The notes below the pieces were generated by a model. The model was given only the letters and a program-made list of their open reading frames with translations. It was not told the DNA's origin and searched no databases. DNA of 64,000 nucleotides, taken from NCBI GenBank assembly GCA_949130485.1, contig OX422194.1:1-64000 (forward strand), read 5' to 3'. The position numbers were made by a program, and so were the translations under genes. Source of the stretch: Agelas oroides (taxonomy: Eukaryota > Porifera > Demospongiae > Agelasida > Agelasidae). Below, one piece after another: positions 13,701 through 27,904 of the stretch (its first letter is position 1; each line of letters begins with the position of its first letter).

Positions 13701-16700
13701 GAGAGTCGGTGCAAAGTGCCAGGGGAATGCATGGGAATGCAAGGGAATGCAGGGGAATGCCAGGGGAACGTAAGGGAGTGGTTGTAATTTACCAGGGGAA
13801 TGCAGGAGAATAGCAGGGGAATGTATGGGACTAGGTGTAAAGTGACAGAGGAATGCAGGGGAATGCAGGGGAATGCCAAGGGAACATAAGGCAGTGGGTG
13901 CAATGTGCCAGGGGAATGCAGGGGAATGCAGGGGAATGTCAGGGAAATGTAAGGGAGTGGGTGCAAAGTACCAGGGGAATGCAGGGGAATGCAGGGGAAC
14001 ATATGGGGGTGGGTGTAAAGTGTCAGAGGAATCAGGGGAATGCCAGGGGAATGTATGGGAGTTGGTGCAAAGTGCCAGGAGATGGCAGGGGAATGCCAGG
14101 GGAATGTATGGGAGTTGGGGCAAAGTGCTAGGGGAATGCAGGGGATTGCCAGGGGAACGTATGGGAGTTGGTGCAAAGTGCCAGGGAAATGCATGGGAGT
14201 GCAGGGGAATAACAGGGGAATGTAAGGGAGTGGGTGCAATATGCCAGCGGAATGCAGGGGAATGCAGGGGAATACCAGGGGAACGTATGGGAGTGGGTGC
14301 AAAGTGCCAGGGGAATGCAGGGGAATGCAGTGGAATGCCAGGGGAACGTATCGAAGGGTGTGCACAGTGACTGGGGAATGCTTGGGGAATGTAAAGGAGT
14401 GGGTGCAAAGTGCCAGGTGAATGCAGGGGTAAGCAGGGGAATGCCAGGGGAACATAAGGCAGTGAGTGCAATGTGCCAGGGGAATGCAGGGGGATGCAGG
14501 GGAATGTCAGGGAAATGTAAGGGAGTGGGTGGAAAGTACCAGGGGAATGCAGGGGAATGCAGGGGAACATATGGGGGTGGGTGCAAAGTGTCAGGGGAAT
14601 CAGGGGAATGCCAGGGGAACGTACGGAAGTGGGTACAAAGTGCCAGGTGAATGCAGGGGAATGCCAGGGGAACGTATGGGAGTTGGTGCAGTGCCAGGGG
14701 AATGCAGGGGAGTGCAGGGGAATGCCAGGGGAATGTAAGGGAGTGGGTGCAATATGCCAGCGGAATGCATGGGAATACAGGGTAATACCAGGGGAACATA
14801 TGGGAGTGGGTGCAAAGTGCCAGGGGAATGCAGGGGAAAGCAGTGGAATGCCAGGGGAACGTATCGGAGGGTGTGCACAGTGCCTGGGGAATGCAGGGGA
14901 ATGCAGGGGAATGCTTGGGGATCGTAAAGGAGTGGGTGCAAAGTGCCAGGTGAATGCAGGGGGATGTAGGGGAATGCCAGGGGAACATAAGGCAGTGGGT
15001 GCAATGTGCCAGGGGAATGCAGGGGAATGCAGGGGATGTCAGGGAAATGTAAGGGAGTGGGTGCAAACTACCAGGGGAATACAGGTGAATGCAGGGGAAC
15101 ATATGGGGGTGGGTTCAAAGTGTCAGGGGAATCAGGGGAATGCCAGGGGAACGTACGGAAGTGGGTGCAAACTGCCAGGGGAATGCAGGGGAATGCCAGG
15201 GGAATGTATGGGAGTTGGTGCAAAGTGCCAGGAGAATGCCAGGGGAACGTATGGGAGTTGGTGCGAAGTGCCAGGGGAATGCAGGGGAGTGCAGGGGAAT
15301 GCCAGGAGAATGTAAGGGAGTGGGTGCAATATGCCAGCGGAATGCAACGGAATGTAGGGGAATACCAGGGGAATGTATGGGAGTGGGTGCAAAGTTCCAG
15401 GTGAATGTAGGGCAATTCAGGGGAATGCCAGGGAACATATGGGAGTGGGTGCAAAGTGCCAAGGGGATGCAGGGGAATGTATGGGAGTGGGTGCAAAACG
15501 CCAAAAGAATGCAGGGTAATGCAGGGGAATGCCAGGGGAACGTATGGAAGTGGGTGCAAAGTGCCAGGGGAATGCAGGGGAATGCAAGGGAATGCCATGG
15601 GTATGTATGGGAGTAGGTGCAAAGTGGCAGGGGAATGCAGGGGAATGCCACAGCAACACATGGGAGTGGGTAAAAGTGCCAGGGGAATGCAGGGGAGTGT
15701 AGGGATGGATGGGTGTGGGTGCAAAATGCCAGGGGAACACGGGATTGCAGGGAATGCCAGGTGAATGTATCGGTGTGGGTGCAAAGTGCCTGGGAAATGC
15801 AGGGGGATGCAAGGGAATGCCAATGGAATGTATGGGAGTGGGTGCTAAGTGCCAGGGGAATGCAGGGAAATGCCAGGGGAACGTATGGGAGTAGGTGCAA
15901 AGTGTCGGGAATGCCGGGGAATGCAGGGGAATGCCAGGGGAACGTATGGGCGTGGGTGCAAAGTGCCAGGTAAATGTAGGGCAATTCAGGGGAATACCAG
16001 GTAACTTATTGGATTGGGTGCAAAGTGCAAAGGGGATGCAGGAGAGTGTATGGGAGTGGGTGCAAATTGCCAGAAGAATGCAGGGTAATGCAGGGGAATG
16101 CCAATGGAATGTATGGGAGTGGGTGCAAAGGAAAAGGGAAATGCAGGGGAATGCAGGGGAATGCCACAGGAACGTATGGGAGTGGGTGCTAAGTGCCAGG
16201 GGAATGCAAGGGAATGCCAGGGGAACATATGGGAGTGGGTGCTAAGTGCCAGGAGAATGTAGGGGAATGCCAGGGGAATGCATGGGAGTGTGTGCAAAGT
16301 GCAATGGGAATGTGGGGCAATGCCAGGGGAATGTATGAGAGTGGGTGCAAAATGCCAGAGGAACGCAGGGGAATACAGGGGAATTCCAGGGGAACGCATG
16401 GAAGTGGGAGCCAAGTGCCAGGGGAATGCAGGGGAATGCCAGGGGAATGTATGGAAGTGGGTACCAAGTGCCAGGGGAATGCAGGGGAATGCAAGGGAAT
16501 GCGAGGGGAACATATGGGAGTGGGCGCAGTGCCAGGGGAATGCAGAGGAATGCAGGGGAATGCCAGGGGAAGGTATAGGTATGTGTGCAAAGTGCCAAGA
16601 GAATGCAGGGGAATGCATGGTAGTGGGTGTGAAGTGCCAGGGGAATGCAGGGAATGCCAGGGGAAAATATGGGAGGGGGTGCTAGGGGAATGTAGGGGAA

Positions 16701-19700
16701 TGCAGGGGAATGCTAGGGAACATATGCGAGTGGGTGCAAAGTGCCGGGCGAATGCAGGGGAATGTATGGGAGTGGGTGCAAAATGCCAGGGGGAACACGG
16801 GATTATTGGAATGCCAGGGGAACATATGGAAGTGGGTGCAAAGTGCCAGGGGAATGCAGGGGAATGCAGGGGAATGCAGGGGAATGCCAGGAGAATGTAT
16901 GGGAGTGGGTGCAAAGTGCCAGATGAATGCATTGTCAGGGGAACGAAAGGGAGTGGGTGCAAAGTGCAAGGAGAATGCAGGGTAATGCCAGGGGAACGTA
17001 TTGGAGTGGGTGCAAAGTAACGGGAATGCAGGGGAATGCAGGGGAATGCCAGGGGAACGTATGGGAGTTGGTGCAAAGTGCCAGGGGAATGCAGGGGAGT
17101 GCAGGGGAATGCCAGGGGAATGTAAGGGAGTGGGTGCAATATGCCAGCGGAATGCAGGGGAATACCAGGGGAACATAATGGAGTGGGTGCAAAGTGCCAG
17201 CGGAATGCAGGGGAATGCAGGGGAATGCCAGGGGAATGTAAGGGAGTGGGTGCAATATGCCAGCGGAATGCAGGGGAATGCAGGGGAATACCAGGGGAAC
17301 GTAATGGAGTGGGTGCAAAGTGCCAGCGGAATGCAGGGGAATGCCAGGGGAATGTAAGGGAGTGGGTGCAATGTGCCAGGGGAATGCAGAGGAATGCAGG
17401 GGAATGCCAGGAGAAGGTATAGGTATGTGTGCAAAGTGCCAAGAGAATGCAGGGGAATGCATGGGAGTGGGTGCGAAGTGCCAGGGGAATGCAGGGGAAT
17501 TCCAGGGGAAAATACGGGAGGGGGTGCTAGGGGAATGTAGGGGAATGCAGGGGAATGCCAGGGAACATATGCGAGTGGGTGCAAAGTGCCAGGCGAATGC
17601 AGGGGAATGTATGGGAGTGGGTGCAAAATGCCAGGGGGAACACGGGATTATTGGAATGCCAGGGGAACGTATGGAAGTGGGTGCAAAGTGCCAGGGGAAT
17701 GCAGGAGAATGCAGGGGAATGCCAGGAGAATGTATGGGAGTGGGTGCAAAGTGCCAGGTGAATGCATTGTCAGGGGAACGAAAGGGAGTGGGTGCAAAGT
17801 GCAAGGGGAATGCAGGGTAATGCCAGGGGAACGTATTGCAGTGGGTGCAAAGTAACGGGAATGCAGGGGAATGCAGGAGAATGCCAGGGGAACGTATGAG
17901 AGTGGGTGCAAAGTGCCAGGGGAATGCATGGGAATGCAAGGAAATGCAGGGGAATGCCAGGGGAACGTAAAGGAGTGGTTGTAATTTGCCATGGGAATGC
18001 AGGGGAATAGCATGGGAACATATGGGACTAGGTGTAAAGTGACAGGGGAATGCAGGGGAATGCAGGGGAATGCCAGGGGAACATAAGGCAGTGGGTGCAA
18101 TGTGCCAGGGGGATGCAGGGGAATGCAGGGGAATGTCAGGGGAATGTAAGGGAGTGGGTGCAAAGTACCAGGGGAATGCAGGGGAATACAGGGGAACATA
18201 TGGGGGTGGGTGCAAAGTGTCAGGGGAATCGGGAATGCCAGGGGAACGTACGGAAGTGGGTGCAAACTGCCAGGGGAATGCAGGGGAATGTCAGGGGAAT
18301 GTATGGGAGTTGGTGCAAAGTGCCAGGGGAATGCAGGGGAATGCCAGGGGAACGTATGGGAGTTGGTGCAAAGTGCCAGGGGAATGCAGGGGAGTGCAGG
18401 GGAATGCCAGGTGAATGTAACGGAGTGGGTGCAATATGCCAGCGGAATGCAGGAGAATGCAGGGGAATACCAGGGAACGTATGGGAGTGGGTGCAAAGTG
18501 CCAGGGGAATGCAGGGGAATGCAGTGGAATGCCAGGGGAACGTATTGGAGGGTGTGTACAGTGCCTGGGGAATGCAGGGGAATGCAGGGGAATGCTTGGG
18601 GATCGTAAAGGAGTGGGTGCAAAGTGCCAGGTCAATGCAGGGGTAAGCAGGGGAATGCCAGGGGAACATAAGGCAGTGGGTGCAATGTGCCAGGGGAATG
18701 CAGGGGAATGTCAGGGAAATGTAAGGGAGTGGGTGCAAAGTACCAGGGGAATGCAGGGGAATGCATGGGAACATATGGGGTTGGGTGCAAAGTGTCAGGG
18801 GAATCAGGGGAATGCCAGGGGAACGTACGGAAGTGGGTGCAAAGTGCCAGGGGAATGCAGGGGAATGCCAGGGGAATGTATGGGAGTTGGTGCAAAGTGC
18901 CAGGGGAATGCAGGGGAATGCCAGGGGAATGTATGGGAGTTGGTGCAAAGTGCCAGGGGAATGCAGGGGAATGCAGGGGAATACCAGGGGAACGTAATGG
19001 AGTGGGTGCAAAGTGCCAGCGGAATGCAGGGGAATGCCAGGAGAATGTAAGGCAGTGGGTGCAATGTGCCAGGGGAATGCAGGGGAATGCAGGGGAATGC
19101 CAAGAGAATGCATTGGAATGTATGAGACTGGGTACAAAGTGCCAGAGGAATGCAGGGGAATGAAGGGGAATACTAGGGAACGTATGGGAGTTGGTGCAAA
19201 GTGCCAAGGGAATGCAGGGGAATGCAGTGGAATGCCAGGGGAACGTATCGGAGGGTGTGCACAGTGCCTGGGGAATGCAGTGGAATGCCAGGGGAACGTA
19301 TGGGAGTGGGTGCAAAGTGTCAGGGGAATGCCGGGGAATGTAGGGAATACCAGGGGAATGTATTGCAGTGGGTGCAAAATTCCAGGGAATGTAGGGCAAA
19401 TCAGGGGAATGCCAGGGAACTTATGGGAGTGGGTGCAAAGTGCCAAGGGGATGCAGGGGAATGTACGGCAGTGGGTGCAAAACGCCAGAAGAATGCAGGG
19501 TAATGCAGGGGAATGCCAGGGGAACGTATGGAAGTGGGTGCTAAGTGCCAGGGGAGTGCAGGGGAATGCAAGGGAATGCCAGGGGAACGTATGGGAGTGG
19601 GCGCAGTGCCATGGGAATGCAGGGAAATGCAGGGGAATGCCAGGGGAATGTATGTGTATGTGTGCAAAGTGCCAGGAGAATGCAGGGGAATGTATGGGAG

Positions 19701-21318
19701 TGGGTGCAAAGTGCCAGGGGAATGCAGGGGAATGCCACAGCAACGTATGGGAGTGGATGCAAAGTGCCAGGGGAATGCAGGGGAATGCCAGGGGAATGTA
19801 GGGGAATGTAGGTGAATGCCAGGGAACATATGGGAGTAGGTGCAAAGTGCCAGGGGAGTGCAGGGGAATGCCAGGGGAATGCACAGGTGTGCAAAGTGCA
19901 ATGGGAATGTGGGGGAATGCCAGGGGAATGTATGGGAGTGGGTGCAAAACGCCAGAGGAATGCAGGGGAATGCCAGGGGAACGTATGGAAGTGGGTACAA
20001 AGTGCCAGGGGAATGCAGTGGGATGCCAGGGGAACGTATGGGAGTGGGTGCAAAGTGCCCGGGGAATGCAGGGGAATGCCAGGGGAACGCATGGGAGTGG
20101 GTGCAAAGAGCCAGGGTAATGCAGGAGAAGTTATTGGAGTGGGTGCAAAGTGCCAGGGGAATCCAGGGTAATCTCAGGGGAACGCATGGGAGTGGGTACA
20201 AAGTGCCAGGGGAATGCACGGAAACATATGGAAGTGGGTGCAAAGTGCCAAAGGAATGCAGGGGAACACCAGGCGAACATGTGGGAGTGGGTGCAAAGTG
20301 CCAGGGAAATCCAAGGGAATGCAGGGGAATGTATGGGAGTGGGTGCAAAGTGCCAGGGGAATGCAAGGGAATGCAAGGGAATGTATGGGAGTGGGTGCAA
20401 AGTGCCACGGAAATGCAGGGGAATGACAGGAGACCATATGGGACTGGTGCAAAGTGCCAGGGGAATGCAAGGGAACACCAGGGGAACGTACGGGAGTGGG
20501 TGCAAATTGCCAGGGGAATCCAGGGTAATGCAGGGGAATGCCAGGGGAATGTACGGGAGTGGGTGCAAAGTCCCAGGGGAATCCAGGGAAATGCTGGGCA
20601 ATGTCATGGGAAGGTATGGGAGTGGATGAAAAGTGCCAGGGGAATGCAAGGGAACATATGGAAGTGGGTGCAAAGTGCCAGTGGAACACGGGAATGCAGG
20701 GGAATGTCATGGGAAGGTATGGGAGTGGGTGCAAAGTGTCAGGGGAATGCAGGGGAACATATGGAAGTGGGTGCAAAGTGCCAGTGGAACCCAGGGGAAT
20801 GCAGGGGAATGTCATGGGAGGGTATGGGAGTGGGTGCAAAGTGTCAGGGGAATGCAGGGGAACGTATGGAAGTGGATGCAAAGTACCAGGGGAACGCAGG
20901 GGAATGCCAGCGGAACATATGGGAGTGGGTGCAAAGTGCCAGGTAATCCAGGGGAATGCCAGGGGAACGTATGGGAGTGGGCTCAAAGTGCCAGGGGAAT
21001 GCAGGGGAATGCCAGGGGAACGTATGGGAGTGGGTGGAAAGTGGCAGGGGAATGCCAGGGGACCATATGGGACTGGGTGCAAAGTGCCAGGGGAACCCAG
21101 GGGAATGCAGGGGAATCCCACGGGAACGTATGGGGGTGGGTGCAAAGTGCCAGGGGATCCCATGGGAATGCAGGGGAATGCCAAAGGAACTTATGGAAGT
21201 GGGTGCAGTGCCAGGGGAATGCAGGGTGATGCCAGGGGAACGTATGGAAGTGGGTGCAAAGTGCCATGGGAACCCAGGGGAATGCCAGGGGAACGTATGG
21301 GACTGGTTGCAAAGTGCC
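4701..21318 (+). repeat. 53-bp minisatellite built from 10/11-bp subunits
   Basis: About 16.6 kb of imperfect tandem repeats. A typical unit is TGCAAAGTGCC, AGGGGAATGC, AGGGGAATGCC, AGGGGAACGT, ATGGGAGTGGG: five subunits of alternating 10 and 11 bp, 53 bp in all. Unit length varies because AGGGGAATGC subunits are gained or lost (for example a run around 8448-8530). The + strand is strongly G/A-rich, opposite in strand bias to the telomere and 55-bp satellite. Long open frames on both strands, up to 1046 codons on the minus strand (4670-7810), result from a stop-poor repeat. They shift frame from unit to unit, show no domain, and should not be called genes. Confidence 0.93.
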
Positions 21319-21745
21319 CCCTGGCACAATGCATATATCCCCATACATTCACCTGGCACTTTTCACCCACTCCCATACGTTCCCCTGGCATTCCCCTACA
21401 TTCCCCTGGCACTTTGCACCCACCCCCATACGTTCCCCTGGCATTCCCCTGGCATCCCCAAACAGAAGGCATCCACCCCCATACGCTCCCGTAGCATTCC
21501 CCTTGCATCCCCAAACACTTGGTATCCACCCAACAGATTGAACCCTCTGGGATTCCCCCGGTACTTTGCATCCACCCCATATGTTCCCCTGGCATTCCCC
21601 TGACCTCCCCAAACACTTTGCATCTACCCACGTACATTCCCGACACTCCCCTGACCTTGCAAAAAGACTTCATCCACCCGCATACATTCCCGACATTCCC
21701 TTGATCTCCCTCACTTTCCATTCACCCCCATACATTCCCTGACCA
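21319..21745 (-). repeat. Inverted, diverged block of the 53-bp minisatellite
   Basis: At about 21318 the array abruptly reverses. The + strand becomes C-rich with subunits such as CATTCCCCTGGCATTCCCC and CACTTTGCACCCACCCCC, the reverse complement of the preceding units. The block is more diverged than the main array, especially after about 21450, where CCCCAAACACTTTGCATC variants dominate. It ends where the 22-bp satellite begins. The head-to-head junction makes a large potential palindrome with the preceding units. Confidence 0.85.
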
Positions 21746-24700
21746 CATATACTATTGCACATCACTGTAAAATAGTACATCACAGCATATACTATGGCAC
21801 ATCACTGCATATACTATTGCACATCACTGCATATACTATTGCACGGCTGCATGCATATTACATCACTGCAAATCCTATTGCACATCACTGCTTGCTATAT
21901 TACATCAGTGTATAGACTATTGCAGAGCACGGCAGGCTATAATACATTGCATATACTATTACACATCACTGCATGCTATAGTACACCACTGCATTTACCA
22001 TTGCACACCACTGCGTATACTATTGCACATCACTGCACGCTTTAGTACATATCTGCATATACTATTGCACATTACTACAACAGTATTGCACATTACTGCA
22101 ATAGTATTGCACATCACTGCATATACTATTGCACATCACTGCATATACTATTGCACATCACTGCATATACTATTGCACATCACTGCATATACTAAACCAC
22201 ATCACCGCATATATTATTGCACATCACTTCAAGCTATAGTACATCATTGCGTATACTTTTGTACATCACTGCATGCCATAGCACAACACTGCTTATGCTA
22301 TTGCACATGACAGGATGCTATAGTACACCTCTGCATATACTATGCACATCACTGCATATCCATTCCACATTACTGCAAGCTATAGGACATCACTGCATAT
22401 AGAATTGCACATCATTGCATGCTACAGTACATCACTACATATACTATTGCACAACACTACATACACTATTGCACATCACTGCATGCTGTAGTACATCACT
22501 GTATACACTATTGAACATCACTAAATATTCTATTGCACATCCCTGCATGCTATAGCCCATCACTGCATACACTAATGCACACCCAAGTATATACTATTGT
22601 ATATTACTGCATGTTATAGTACATCACTGCATATACAATTGCACATCACTGCATGCCTTATTACATCACTGTATGTACTATTGCACATTGCTGCATGGTT
22701 TGCCTATCACTGCATAATATTGCACATATCGACATGTTATAGTATATCACTGAATATACCATTGAACATCACTGCACACACTATTGCACATCACTGTATG
22801 CTATAGAACATCACCACATCCACTATTCCACATCACTGCTTATAATATTGCACATGACTGCATCCTATAGTACATCACTGGAAACAATTGAACATCACTG
22901 CTTGCAACAGTACAACACTGCATGTACTATTCCACATCACTGCATATAATATTGCACCTCACTGCATATACTATAGTACATCACTGCATGCTATACTACA
23001 TCACTGCATATACTATTGCACATCACTGCATGCCATAGTACATCCGGGCATATACTATTGCACATCACTGCATGCCATATTACACAACTCCATATACTAT
23101 GGCAATTCACTGCATGTTATATTACATCACTGCATATACTACTGCACATTGCTGCATGCTATTGCATATCACTGCATATACTATTGCACATTACGGCATA
23201 TACTACTGCACATCACTGCATATACTATAGCACTCACTGCATGCTATATTACATCACTGCATATTCCATTGCACATTGCTGCATGCTAGAGTACATCACT
23301 GCTATACCATGCACATCACTGCATATACTATCGCACATCACTGCAAGCTATATTACATCACTGCATATACTACTGCACATTGCTGCATGCTATTGCATAT
23401 CACTGCATATACTATTGCACATCACTGGATCCTATAGTACATCACTGCATATACTACTGCACATCACAGCATATACTATAGCACATCACTGCATAATTAT
23501 ACTATTGCACATCACTGCATGCTATAGTATATCACTGCATATACATTGTACATCACTGCAAATACTATTGCACATCACTGCATATACTATTGCACATCAC
23601 TGCATATACTATTGCACATTGCTGCATACTATTGCATATCACTGAATATACTATTGAACATCAATGGATGTTATAGTGTATCACTGCATACACTATTGCA
23701 CATCACTGCATACACTATTGCACATCACTGCATGTTACAGCTCATCATGCATACACTATTCCTCATCACTGAATGCTACAGTACAACACTGCATATACCA
23801 TTGCACATTCACTGCATGCTATTGTAAATCACTGCATAATTATACTATTGCACATCACTGCATGCTATACTACATCACTGCATACACCATTGCACATCAC
23901 TGCATGCAATATTACATCACTGCATATTCTATCGCACATCACTGCATATACTATTGCACATCACTGCATGCTATAGTACATCACTGCATATACTATAGCA
24001 CATCACTCATGCTATATTACATCACTGCATATTCTATTGCACATTGCTGCATGCTAGAGTACATCACTACATATACCATTGCACGTCACTGCATATGCAC
24101 ATCACTGCAAGCTATATTACATCACTGCATATACATTGTACATTGCTGCATATACTATTGCACATCACTGCATATACTACTGCACATCACAGCATATACT
24201 ATAGCACATCACTGCATGCTAGAGTACATCACTGCATATACTATTGCACATCACTGCATATACTGTTGCACATCACTGCATACACTATTGCAAATTGCTG
24301 CATGCTATTGTACTATTGCATATCACTGCTGCGATAGTACATCACTGCATACACTATTGCACATCACTGCATGCAATATTACATTACTGCATATACTATT
24401 GCACAACACTGCTTATACTATTGCACATCACTGCATGTTATATTACATCACTGCGTATACTACTGCACATTCCTGCATGCTATTGCATATCACTGCATAA
24501 TTATACTATTGCACATCACTGCATGCTATAGTATATCACTGCAAATACTATTGCACATCACTGCATATACTATTGCACATCACTGCATATACTATTGCAC
24601 ATTGCTGCATGCTATTGCATATCACTGAATATACTATTGAACATCATGGATGTTATAGTGTATCACTGCATATACTATTGCACATCACTGCATGCTACAG

Positions 24701-26775
24701 CTCATCACGCATACACTACTCATCACTGAATGCTACAGTACAACACTGCATATACCATTGCACATTCACTGTATGCTATTGTAAATCACTGCATATACTA
24801 TTGCACATCACTGCATGCTATACTACATCACTGCATACACCATTGCACATCACTGCATATACTATCGCACATCACTGTATATACTATTGCACATCACTGC
24901 ATGTTATATTACATCAATGCATATACTACTGCACATTGCTGCATGCTATTGTATATTACTGCATATACTATTGCACATCACTGCATGCTATAGTACATCA
25001 CTGCATATACTATTGCACATCACTGCATATACCATTCCACATCACGGCATATACTACTGCACATCACTGCATTACTATAGCACATCACTGCATGCTATAT
25101 TACATCACTGCATATTCTATTGCACATTGCTGCATGCTAGAGTACATCACTGCATATACCATTGCACGTCACTGCATACACTATTGCACATCACTGCAAG
25201 CTATATTACATCACTGCATATACTATTGTACATTGCATGCTATTACATATCACTGCATATACTATTGCACATCACTGGATGTTATAGTATATAACTGCAT
25301 ATACTATTGCACATCACTGCATACTATAGTACATCACCGCATATACTACTGCACATCACAGCATATACTATAGCACACCACTGCACATACTATTGCACAT
25401 CACTGCATGCCATACTCATCACTGCATATACTACTGCACATCACTGTATATACTATTGCACATCACTGCATATACTACTGCACATCACAGCATATACTAT
25501 GGCACATCACTGCATATACTATGGCACATCACTGCAAATACTATTGCACATCACTGCATGACATCACTGCATATACTACTGCACATCACTGCATATACTA
25601 TGGCACATCACTGCAAATACTATTGCACATCACTGCATGACATCACCGCATATACTACTGCACATCACTGCATATACTACTGCACATCACTGCATACACT
25701 GTTGCACATCACTGCATATACTACTGCACATTACTGCATGCTATTGCATATCACTGCATATACTATTGCACATCACTGGAGGTTATAGAATATCACTGCA
25801 TATACTATTGCACATCAGTGCATGCTATAGTACATCACTGCATATACTATTGCACATTACTGCATATACTATTCCTCATCACTGCATATATACTATAGCA
25901 CATCACTGCACATACTATTGCACATCACTGCATGCCATACTACATCACTGCATATACTACTGCATATCACTGCATGCATATACTACTGCACAACACTGCA
26001 TACACTGTTGCACATCACTGCATATACTACTGCACATTGCTGGAGGTTATAGAATATCACTGCATATCCTATTGCACATCACTGCATGCTATAGTACATC
26101 ACTGCATATACTATTGCACATCACAGCATGCTATAGTACATCACTGCATATACTATTGCACATCACTGCATATACTACTGCACATCACAGCATATACTAT
26201 GGCACATCACTGCATATACTATTGCACATCACTGCATGGCATACTACATCACTGCATATACTATTGCACATCACTGCATGGCATACTACATCACTGCATA
26301 TACTATTGCACATCACTGCATGGCATACTACATCACTGCATATACTATTGCACATCACTGCATATACTATTGCACATATTGCATATACTACTGCACGTTG
26401 CTGCATGCTATTGCATATCACTGCATATACTATTGCACATCACCGGAGGTTATAGTATATCACTGCATATACTATTGCACATCACTGCATGCTATAGTAC
26501 ATCACTGCATATACTATTGCACATCACTGCATATACTATTCCACATCACTGCATATACTATGGCACATCACTGCACACACTATTGCACATCACTGCATGC
26601 TAGAGTACATCACTGCATATACTATTGCACATCACTGCCTATACTGTTGCACATCACTATTGCACATCACGCATGCCATAGCACATCACTGCATATACTA
26701 TTGCATATCACTGCATGCAATAGTACATCACTGCATACACTATTGCACATCACTGCATATACTATTCCACATCTC
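21746..26775. repeat. 22-bp AT-rich satellite, about 230 copies
   Basis: Tandem repeat with core GCACATCACTGCATATACTA plus TT (22 bp), mixed with a variant in which GCATATACTATT is replaced by GCATGCTATAGTA. Copies differ by small substitutions and 1-2 bp indels. Longer blocks recur as higher-order units, for example three near-identical 44-bp segments at about 26225-26355. Open frames here (translations rich in HITAYTIAHHC) are repeat shadows. The run is not a CRISPR array: there are no unique spacers. Confidence 0.93.
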
Positions 26776-27080
26776 TGCATATGTGGCAGTCTCATGTAGA
26801 AATCAAAGGCGCCACACTCCCTGCTTGAGTAGAGTAGGAACGCGAAGGGGACGGGGACAGGAACTGGGAAATAGACAGGGACAGCGGGACAGGGACAAGG
26901 ACAGATGGACAAAGACAAATGAACAGAGACAGGAGTAGGCAGCGAAAGTGGGACAGAAACAGATCAACAGGGACAGTGAGACATGGACAGGGAGGAACAG
27001 ATAGACAGGGACAGGAATATGAACAGGGACAGATGGACAGGAACATGGATGAGAAGGACAGGGACAGGTAAGAGAGGCAA
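26776..27080. repeat. Degenerate GGGACA array and satellite edge
   Basis: After the last 22-bp copies there are about 75 bp of unique DNA. From about 26855 to 27070 there is a degenerate hexamer array (GGGACAGGGACA, ATGGACAGGGACA, GAACAGGGACA). It forms the inner edge of the satellite zone. No gene is seen. Confidence 0.75.
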
Positions 27081-27860
27081 AGGTCTTTTGTGAGTTAATG
27101 GCTTTCAGAAAAGCCAGTTGAAACTATACAATCAGAATAGGGTTGGCACCATCTTTTCACAAGCCCAGCACTGTTTCCATGCATAGATGTGACCTCCAAA
27201 CCTCCTCCCAGTGACCATCACAAGTAGCTCTACCATTTCACCCCATGATAGATGCATGCTAGATAGAGAACTATGTAATTACCTTAAGGGAAGCATTTAC
27301 CTGCCCAACATGCATACATGATTACAATTCTCACAAAATTGTGAGAACAATGGACATTACATGCTATTGGGGCAGACAGTCAGCTGTAAATCAGTTGCAC
27401 CTTGAAATGCAACTGGTATTTACCTGCAATGCTACAATTCTGATTATATACAATTCAGAATATTTAAAAAAAATAGTAGCTAAGTGTAGGCTAATTAGCT
27501 CTTAACTGCACAAACAAAAACAAACTAAATTGCATCAGTTTCTATTTCTACCTAAGAAAGCTAAAGTACCACCTGCAAAACACAACGCTGGTTACAAAAA
27601 CCAAAAGCAATACAAAGCATCATGGAGCCCCAAACTTAACACAGTTGTGAACAATGTTCACAACTGCATTCTAATAAAAATAAGTGTGCATTTAAAGCCT
27701 ACACCTGGTACAAACCTCACCAGTTTGTCAGGCACTTAAGTAACGTGCTAAATATGCATTCACAGTATTTAGCTACCTCCTAACCTACCTGCACACACCT
27801 GCATTCTGCCAAAGAAGGCAAAATGCAGTTAACATCTACACTAGGTACCTTGAAGTCTTG
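27081..27860. other. AT-rich stretch with no recognised feature
   Basis: Low-GC unique sequence. There are scattered short palindromes (for example CTCACAAAATTGTGAG near 27332) and two short similar strings (CTAAGAAAGCTAAAGTACC near 27552 and CCAAAGAAGGCAAAATGCAG near 27812). The 69-codon ORF at 27530-27739 shows no familiar domain and no splice context, so I do not call it. Confidence 0.6.
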
Positions 27861-27904
27861 TACTAAGTCTTGCTGTTTAGAGGACTGCTTTACGATGTGG
27901 AGTA

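Noticed and set aside
4670-21603. Very long ORFs on both strands (up to 1046 codons, His/Pro/Ser-rich or Gly/Cys-rich)
   Set aside because: They lie wholly inside the 53-bp minisatellite, exist in several frames at once, shift frame between units and have no domain or splice logic.
21746-26775. CRISPR-like regular repeats
   Set aside because: No unique spacers, the units are contiguous, and the context is a eukaryotic chromosome end.
21794-26803. ORFs rich in HITAYTIAHHC
   Set aside because: Frame-open readings of the 22-bp satellite only.
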